Assembly (NCBI GenBank): GCA_964598695.1
Contig: CAZRDB010000241.1
Location: 1-6,610, forward strand
Direction of reading: 5' to 3'
Length of the DNA: 6,610 bases
DNA from: CAZRDB01 sp964598695
GTDB lineage: Bacteria; Armatimonadota; Zipacnadia; UBA1398
Position 1 is the first letter of the stretch; every line of letters begins with the position of its first letter. The position numbers were made by a program, and so were the translations under genes. Below, in pieces: positions 1 through 4,589 of this stretch. Under the pieces are notes generated by a model. The model did no database searches and had not been told where the DNA came from. It was given only the letters and a program-made list of their open reading frames with translations.

Positions 1-1
1 A

Positions 2-550
2 GCACGGGAGTACGGAGGTTCCGTCTACCCGACCGAGCCGGGCGCCGAGCCGATGCCCTTCTTCCTGATGATCGACATCAAGACCGACCCCGCGGCGACC
101 TTCGCGGCGCTGCTCGCAGCGCTCGCGCCGTACCGCGACATGCTGACCACCTACGACGCCGACGGCGCCCACCCCAGCGCCGTGACGGTGCTCGTCTGCC
201 GGCCGGACCCGGCGCAGGCGCTCGCGACCTCGCCTCGGCTCGTCGCGATCGACGGCAACCTCGCCGACCTCGACGGCGGAGCCCCGGTCGACCTGATCCC
301 GCAGGTCAGCGAGAGTTGGCGCGGCCTCTTCCGGTGGACCGGCGAGGGGCCGATGCCCGAGGATGAGCTAAGGGTGCTGCGCGAGACCGTCGCGCGCGCC
401 CACGAGCAGGGCCGGCGGATCCGCTTCTGGGGGCTCCCGCGCGGCGAGGCGGTCTGGCGCGTCCTCTACGACGAAGGCGTCGACCTGCTCAACCTCGACG
501 ACCTCGAGCGCGGCCGCGACTTCCTCCTCACCGCGGCGGCGGGGGCCTAG
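2..550 (+). CDS. PI-PLC / glycerophosphodiester phosphodiesterase-like protein (AIM6-type), C-terminal part
   Basis: The reading frame is open from base 2 and runs to a TAG at 548-550, giving 182 residues. The N-terminus lies outside the window. An ATG at 53 is in frame, but the residues before it (AREYGGSVYPTEPGAEP) read as normal protein and no Shine-Dalgarno sequence precedes it, so I treat the gene as 5'-partial. Visible elements are a beta strand LMIDIKTD (about residues 22-29), AIDGNLADLD, WRGLFRWTGEGPM, the strand RIRFWGLP and VDLLNLDDL near the end. This order resembles the C-terminal half of the TIM barrel of PI-PLC-like phosphodiesterases related to yeast AIM6, which bacteria often annotate as PI-PLC/glycerophosphodiester phosphodiesterase family. 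The catalytic histidines expected in the N-terminal half cannot be checked here. Family assignment comes from recalled motif resemblance; the substrate is unknown. The next gene starts 66 bases downstream on the same strand. Confidence 0.72.
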   Translation, partial: AREYGGSVYPTEPGAEPMPFFLMIDIKTDPAATFAALLAALAPYRDMLTTYDADGAHPSAVTVLVCRPDPAQALATSPRLVAIDGNLADLDGGAPVDLIPQVSESWRGLFRWTGEGPMPEDELRVLRETVARAHEQGRRIRFWGLPRGEAVWRVLYDEGVDLLNLDDLERGRDFLLTAAAGA

Positions 551-601
551 CGCCCTGTCGGCAGGCCCTCGGCTGCCGCGCGCGAAACCTGCGCCACAGT
601 C

Positions 602-607
602 GGAAGG
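602..607 (+). promoter_or_regulatory. Ribosome binding site of the URO-D-like gene
   Basis: GGAAGG lies 9 bases upstream of the ATG at 617. It supports that start over other in-frame candidates. No convincing sigma-70 promoter is visible in the 66-base gap after the upstream gene, so transcription may read through from that gene. Confidence 0.6.
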
Positions 608-616
608 CGGTGGCCC

Positions 617-1678
617 ATGCTGGACCCGATCGTACGAGAGCGCATCGAGACCGCACTCCATCACCGGGAGCCCGACCGCGTCCCCATCTGGGACTTCATC
701 GACTCCCGCGCCGCCTACGACCACTTCGCGCCCGGGGTGGCCGACCTCGTCGAGGCCAGCGTCCGGGTCTTCCACGGCCTCGGGATCGACCTGTGCCGCG
801 GCTTCGTCCCCACCTGGACCGAGGCCGACACCACCCACCTCGCCGAGGCCGACGATCCCTCCGTGTCGACGGTCTCCGGTCGGACGAACTGGGCGAAGTG
901 GACCGTGCGCAGCCTCGAGCAGCTCCGCGCGACCCGGTTGCCCGAGCCCGACGCGGCCTACTACGCCGGCCCGTGGATCGACGAGCACCGCCGGCTCAAG
1001 GCAGCCTTCGAGCCCCACACGCTGTGGGTGCCCGGCGCAGGCGTCGGCTTCCACGCCGCCTACGGGATGATGGGCGTCGAGCGGTTCTCGCTCGCCACCT
1101 ACGACGCGCGCGACGAGATCGAGCGACTCCTGTGGGAGCACACCGCCCACAGCGTGGCCGCCTGCGAGGCCGCCGCCGCCAACCCCGACCTCGGGCCGAT
1201 CTTCTTCCTCGGCGACGACATCGCGTACAAGGGCGCGCTCCTGTACTCGCCCGCCTTCCTCCGCGAGACGTTCATCCCCCAGCTCGCGGCCTGCTGCGCG
1301 CCACTCAACCGCGCCGGCTACAAGGTCATCTTCCACTCCGACGGCTACGTGATGGAGCTGCTCGATGACATGGTCGAGGCCGGGATCGCCGGCCTCAACC
1401 CCATCGAGCCGATCGCCGGCATGGACATCGGCCTCGTCAAGCGCCGCTACGGCAAGCGCCTGGTGCTCGTGGGCAACGTCGACTGCTCGCAGGTGCTGCC
1501 CCTCGGCTCGCAGGCCCACGTGGTGCAGGCGGTGAAGCAGTGCCTGCGCGAGGCGGCGCCCGGCGGGGGCCACTTCATCGGCAGCTCGAGCGAGATCGTC
1601 CCCGCGACGCCCCTCGCCAACATCCTCACGTTCTACGACGCCTGCCGCGAGTTCGGGCGCTACCCGATCCGCGTCTGA
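617..1678 (+). CDS. Uroporphyrinogen decarboxylase (URO-D) fold protein, not HemE
   Basis: 353 residues, no signal peptide, probably cytoplasmic. The start PIVRERIETALHHREPDRVPIWD matches the opening helix and first strand of the URO-D/cobalamin-independent-methyltransferase superfamily, and the length fits (about 340-380). Later landmarks are FLGDDIAYKGALLYSP (198-212), KVIFHSDG (236-243), AGLNPIEP (258-265), VLVGNVDC (283-290) and IGSSSEIVPATPLANI (321-336). True HemE has an arginine-rich MRQAGRY-like motif after the first strand; here it is WDFIDSRAAY, so haem synthesis is unlikely. The MtaA/MtbA methyltransferases bind zinc through H-x-C and a later Cys; here H240 is kept, but the next positions are S241 and D242, and the later Cys position appears to be S325. 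Substrate and reaction are therefore unassigned. The gene ends in the Shine-Dalgarno sequence of the downstream glycosidase, so the two are probably co-transcribed. The family is confident; the function is not known. Confidence 0.85.
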   Translation: MLDPIVRERIETALHHREPDRVPIWDFIDSRAAYDHFAPGVADLVEASVRVFHGLGIDLCRGFVPTWTEADTTHLAEADDPSVSTVSGRTNWAKWTVRSLEQLRATRLPEPDAAYYAGPWIDEHRRLKAAFEPHTLWVPGAGVGFHAAYGMMGVERFSLATYDARDEIERLLWEHTAHSVAACEAAAANPDLGPIFFLGDDIAYKGALLYSPAFLRETFIPQLAACCAPLNRAGYKVIFHSDGYVMELLDDMVEAGIAGLNPIEPIAGMDIGLVKRRYGKRLVLVGNVDCSQVLPLGSQAHVVQAVKQCLREAAPGGGHFIGSSSEIVPATPLANILTFYDACREFGRYPIRV

Positions 1679-1683
1679 GGAGG
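1678..1683 (+). promoter_or_regulatory. Strong ribosome binding site deciding the GTG start of the glycosidase
   Basis: AGGAGG begins on the last base of the preceding TGA stop and ends 7 bases before the GTG at 1691. Its strength and spacing justify the GTG start, and the overlap with the stop codon suggests translational coupling of the two genes. Confidence 0.8.
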
Positions 1684-1690
1684 AACCACG

Positions 1691-4072
1691 GTGAACCGGG
1701 TCTTCGCACCGCTGATGCTCGGCTGTCTGCTCGTCGCCCGGGCCGAGGCGCAGGAGCCGCTCAAGCTCCGGCCGGCCGCGCCGTGCGGCGTCTTCCACCT
1801 CGGCGAGCGTCTCCGCTTCGAGCCCTCGACCGCGGCGGCGCCGCCACAGAGCCTGACGGTGGTCGACGAGACCGAGGCGGTCGTCTGGACCGGCCGTGCC
1901 GAGACTCTCCCGGTCACACTCCCTCCCCTCCCCCGCGGCTGGTACGAGCTGCGCTGGACCGGCGAGGGCGATGTCGCCGGCAGCGCCGCGTTCGCCATCG
2001 TCTCGCCCCTGCCCGATGAGGATCCCGCCGACGGCCCCGTCGGCGTCGATACGGCGATGGACTGGCTCTCGAAGCCGGAGGAGTGGACCCCGATCGCCCG
2101 CATGCTCCGGCGCATCGGCGTCGGCACCGCCCGCGAGCGGCTCTCATGGGGCGAGGTCGCCCGCGAGCCGGACTCGCTCGCCTGGGGCCGCTACGAGACG
2201 GTCGCCGAGGCGCTCGCCAATGCCGGCGTGCGGAACTACCAGATCTTCCACGACAGCCCGGGATGGAGCCACCCGGGCGCCGAGACCAAGGCGCCGGACG
2301 ACCTCCGCACGGTCTACCGGTTCGTCAAGGAGGCCGCCGCGCACTTCCTCGGCCGCGTCATCGCCTGGGAGCCCTGGAACGAGCCCGACATCGGCTTCTT
2401 CGACCAGCCCGGCGACCGCATGGCCGGGATCCAGAAGGCGGCGTACCTCGGCGCGAAGGCGGGCAACCCGGAGGTGTTGCTCCTCCAGGTCTCCCTCTGC
2501 GCCGGGCGCAGCAACTTCGCCGACAACCTCTACGAGTGCGGGATCGCCGACTACGTCGATGCGTTCAACTTCCACACCTACGACGACATCCGCGCGTATG
2601 CCGAGACCATCGAGCGCTGGATCGCCATGCCCGAGGCCTACGGCATCGGCGCCCTGCCCATCTGGCTCACCGAGGCCGGCATCCGGCTCCCCGCGACCAG
2701 GGACGGCCGCGAGCTGACCCTCGAGCAGGAGCGCATCCAGGCCCAGTTCCTCCCGAAGTCGTACGCCATCAGCCTCGCGGGCGGCGTCGACAAGCACTTC
2801 TTCTTCGTGCTGCCGTGGTACCTCGAGAACGGCGTGCAGTTCGGCGCGCTGCGCGAGGGCCTCGAGCCCCGGCCCGCGATCGCCGCCCTCGCGACCACCG
2901 CGCGCCTGCTCGGCCAGGGTCGCTACCTCGGACGCCTGCCCGTCGAGGGTCCGGGCGCGCGGGCGCTCCTGTTCGACAGCGGCAAGGGCCTCGTCGCCGT
3001 CGTCTGGGCCGAGGAGGAGACCGATGCGGCGCTCGAGGCGGGCGCCGACCTGGTCACCGTGACCGACTACCTCGGCCGCGAGAGCTACGTCCGCGCCGGC
3101 GGAGAGGCCGCCTCGCTCCACCTCGGGCCGGTGCCGCAGTTCGTGAGCGGGCTCGGCGCCTCGGTCCGCGAACTGGTGACGGAAGGCCCCCGGCGCGCGC
3201 CCGGCGCCACGCGCGCCTCGACCCCCAGCCCCGTGGTGCTCTGCGGGCGATTCGGCGGTTTGCCCGTCGACAAGGCGGGCAACTACTACCGGGTCCCCCT
3301 CGATCGGCCCAGCCCGTTCGAGGTCGAGGTCGTGAACCTCGACGAGACGGCGCCCGCCAAGGGCACGGTCCGTCTCACGCTCCCCGAGGGGTGGACCGCC
3401 GACCGCACCGAGGCTGAGGTCGACCTGACGCCCATGGGTCGGGAGCTGCTCCGCTTCGCGGTCACGCCCCGCTCCCAAGGGCCGCTCCGCCGCCAGCGCA
3501 TCGGCGTCGAGGGCGAGTTCGAGGGCACGAGTCCGGCTCCGTCGGTCTCCCACGCGAGCCCCGATGTCTCGACCGCCCAACCGACGCGGAGCCTGTCGCT
3601 CGAGGTCGAGGCGCCCGACCGGTGGCGCGCCAACGTCTCGGGCAACGGCTCGATGGAGATCGAGGCCGGGCCGGAGGGCGGCGTGCGGTTCGCGATCCGC
3701 TTCACGGCCCCGGGCGACCGCTGGGCCTATCCGGTCCTCGACAGCCCCGCCGCGGGCGACTGGAGCGGACTCGACGCCCTCCGCTTCGAGTACCGCACCG
3801 ACACCGGCGCCGAGGACACCACGGTTCGAGTGCAGCTCGCCGAGGAGAGCGGCTCCCTCTACTGCTCGAGCCAGCTCCCCGCGAGCACCGAGTGGCGCAA
3901 GGCCACCGTGGCGTTCCAGGACCTCGCCTGGGGCAGCTACTCCCCGGCCGACGCCAACGGCAGGCTCGATACCGACGCGATCCGCTCCCTCCTGATCGGC
4001 CTCAACACGCCGAGGGACGCGGTCTCACTGGAGGTCCGAGCGCTGGAGGTCGTGGGGTTCCGGGGGAAATGA
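1691..4072 (+). CDS. Secreted multidomain glycoside hydrolase, clan-A-like (GH39/GH5-like TIM barrel)
   Basis: 793 residues from a GTG start. Residues 1-20 form a signal peptide (MNRVF, hydrophobic core, A18-E19-A20 then Gln21), so the enzyme is exported. Domains by eye: an Ig-like N-terminal domain at about 30-105 (FHLGERLRFEP to GWYELRWTGEG); a TIM barrel at about 115-405; a small beta domain at about 410-490 (GLVAVVWAEEE, VTVTDYLGRE, PVPQFVSGL), usual after clan-A barrels; an NPCBM-associated NEW3-like domain at about 530-605 (FEVEVVNLDE, VRLTLPEGW); and a C-terminal galactose-binding-like sandwich at about 635-793 (DWSGLDALRFEYRTD), a likely carbohydrate-binding module. In the barrel, WNEP at 229-232 gives E231 as acid/base, NFHTY at 293-297 supplies a conserved-looking His, and IWLTEAG at 324-330 gives E328 as nucleophile. 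This fits a retaining glycosidase. The exact GH family and substrate are not identifiable; beta-xylosidase, endoglycanase or PslG-like roles are open. No frameshift is seen. Confidence 0.83.
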   Translation: MNRVFAPLMLGCLLVARAEAQEPLKLRPAAPCGVFHLGERLRFEPSTAAAPPQSLTVVDETEAVVWTGRAETLPVTLPPLPRGWYELRWTGEGDVAGSAAFAIVSPLPDEDPADGPVGVDTAMDWLSKPEEWTPIARMLRRIGVGTARERLSWGEVAREPDSLAWGRYETVAEALANAGVRNYQIFHDSPGWSHPGAETKAPDDLRTVYRFVKEAAAHFLGRVIAWEPWNEPDIGFFDQPGDRMAGIQKAAYLGAKAGNPEVLLLQVSLCAGRSNFADNLYECGIADYVDAFNFHTYDDIRAYAETIERWIAMPEAYGIGALPIWLTEAGIRLPATRDGRELTLEQERIQAQFLPKSYAISLAGGVDKHFFFVLPWYLENGVQFGALREGLEPRPAIAALATTARLLGQGRYLGRLPVEGPGARALLFDSGKGLVAVVWAEEETDAALEAGADLVTVTDYLGRESYVRAGGEAASLHLGPVPQFVSGLGASVRELVTEGPRRAPGATRASTPSPVVLCGRFGGLPVDKAGNYYRVPLDRPSPFEVEVVNLDETAPAKGTVRLTLPEGWTADRTEAEVDLTPMGRELLRFAVTPRSQGPLRRQRIGVEGEFEGTSPAPSVSHASPDVSTAQPTRSLSLEVEAPDRWRANVSGNGSMEIEAGPEGGVRFAIRFTAPGDRWAYPVLDSPAAGDWSGLDALRFEYRTDTGAEDTTVRVQLAEESGSLYCSSQLPASTEWRKATVAFQDLAWGSYSPADANGRLDTDAIRSLLIGLNTPRDAVSLEVRALEVVGFRGK

Positions 4073-4109
4073 CGCCTTCGCGGTAGGATTCGCGCGCTCC
4101 CCGGCGAAC

Positions 4110-4127
4110 TCGTACGTATACGTACGA
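4110..4127. promoter_or_regulatory. Perfect 18-bp palindrome, probable MarR operator
   Basis: TCGTACGTATACGTACGA is identical to its reverse complement over all 18 bases. It lies 15 bases before the ATG of the MarR gene and just upstream of its ribosome binding site. MarR dimers typically bind palindromes of this size near their own promoter, so this is the obvious operator for autoregulation of the regulator-esterase unit. The central TATACG resembles a -10 box, but I see no good -35 box at the right distance, so the promoter itself is not assigned. Binding is inferred, not shown. Confidence 0.72.
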
Positions 4128-4130
4128 AGT

Positions 4131-4137
4131 GGAGGAG
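4131..4137 (+). promoter_or_regulatory. Ribosome binding site deciding the MarR start
   Basis: GGAGGAG ends 5 bases before the ATG at 4143. An alternative in-frame GTG at 4137 overlaps the last base of this site and cannot use it, so the ATG is preferred. Confidence 0.75.
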
Positions 4138-4142
4138 TGCCC

Positions 4143-4589
4143 ATGGCGAACGGCCACCAGATCGCGATGGCCCTCCGCGACGCCTACTGGGCGATGCATC
4201 GTGCCACCGACGCTTGCCTCCGACCCCTCGGCGTCACCGCCAACCAGTACGTGCTTCTCACCCTCCTCGCCGAGGAGGACGCCGTCAGTCAGCGCGACCT
4301 CGTCGAGAGGGCCGCCTCCGACCCCAACACCGTTCGCGCGATGCTCCTCGCCCTCGAGGCACGGGGGCTCCTCACGCGCGGCCGGCTACCCCATGACCGG
4401 CGCGTACGCAGCGTGGCCCTCACCGAGGAAGGCCACCGCGCCTGTGAGGCGTTCCGGCGCGCGAGCGAGGCCACCCGCCTGCGGCTCGTGGAGGCGGTGC
4501 GGGCCGACCACGCCGACACCCTGATCGAAACGCTCGAACGAGTCTGCACGGCGATGAACGACGACGAACGTCGAGAGAGACGAGGATGA
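4143..4589 (+). CDS. MarR-family transcriptional regulator
   Basis: 148 residues, the normal size for MarR proteins. Helices at about 5-29 (HQIAMALRDAYWAMHRATDA) would form part of the dimer interface. The winged helix-turn-helix covers about 34-95: YVLLTLLAEEDAVSQRDLVER, then the recognition helix around SDPNTVRAMLLALEARG (59-75), then the wing with the family hallmark D85-R86-R87 and VALTEEGH. The C-terminal helix (about 99-140) completes the dimerisation region. The gene sits directly after an 18-bp palindrome and overlaps the esterase gene by four bases (ATGA), so it very probably controls itself and the esterase. MarR proteins usually repress until a small, often phenolic, ligand binds. 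A hydroxycinnamate released by the esterase would fit that pattern, but the ligand cannot be read from the sequence. Confidence 0.9.
   Translation: MANGHQIAMALRDAYWAMHRATDACLRPLGVTANQYVLLTLLAEEDAVSQRDLVERAASDPNTVRAMLLALEARGLLTRGRLPHDRRVRSVALTEEGHRACEAFRRASEATRLRLVEAVRADHADTLIETLERVCTAMNDDERRERRG

Noticed and set aside
559..578. Hairpin CGGCAG / CTGCCG after the first gene as a terminator
   Set aside because: Six-base stem with an 8-base loop and no T-tract; such stems are frequent in this composition.
630..637. TCGTACGA, the outer part of the palindrome, near the start of the URO-D-like gene
   Set aside because: Only 8 bp, inside coding sequence, and lacking the central GTATAC; chance is enough to explain it.
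617..1678. Annotation of the URO-D protein as HemE
   Set aside because: The N-terminal arginine-rich motif needed for binding uroporphyrinogen is absent and the neighbours are carbohydrate genes.
1718..1732. Possible lipobox (LMLGC) in the glycosidase leader
   Set aside because: The Cys is only at residue 12, with a weak -3 position, and a good signal peptidase I site (A18-E19-A20) follows; ordinary secretion is more likely.
2083..3417. Plus-strand overlapping frame of 444 codons inside the glycosidase
   Set aside because: Arg/Pro/Ala-rich translation typical of an out-of-frame reading of GC-rich DNA; no ribosome site or motif.
2144..3580. Long minus-strand open frame opposite the glycosidase (and a similar one at 368-1798)
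   Set aside because: Compositionally biased (Gly, Val, Asp, Glu, Arg), no recognisable domains, and fully overlaps coding sequence with clear motifs.
4057..4109. Inverted repeat around the glycosidase stop (CCGGGG with CCCCGG) as a terminator
   Set aside because: 33-base loop, a two-base bulge, left arm inside the coding sequence and no T-tract.
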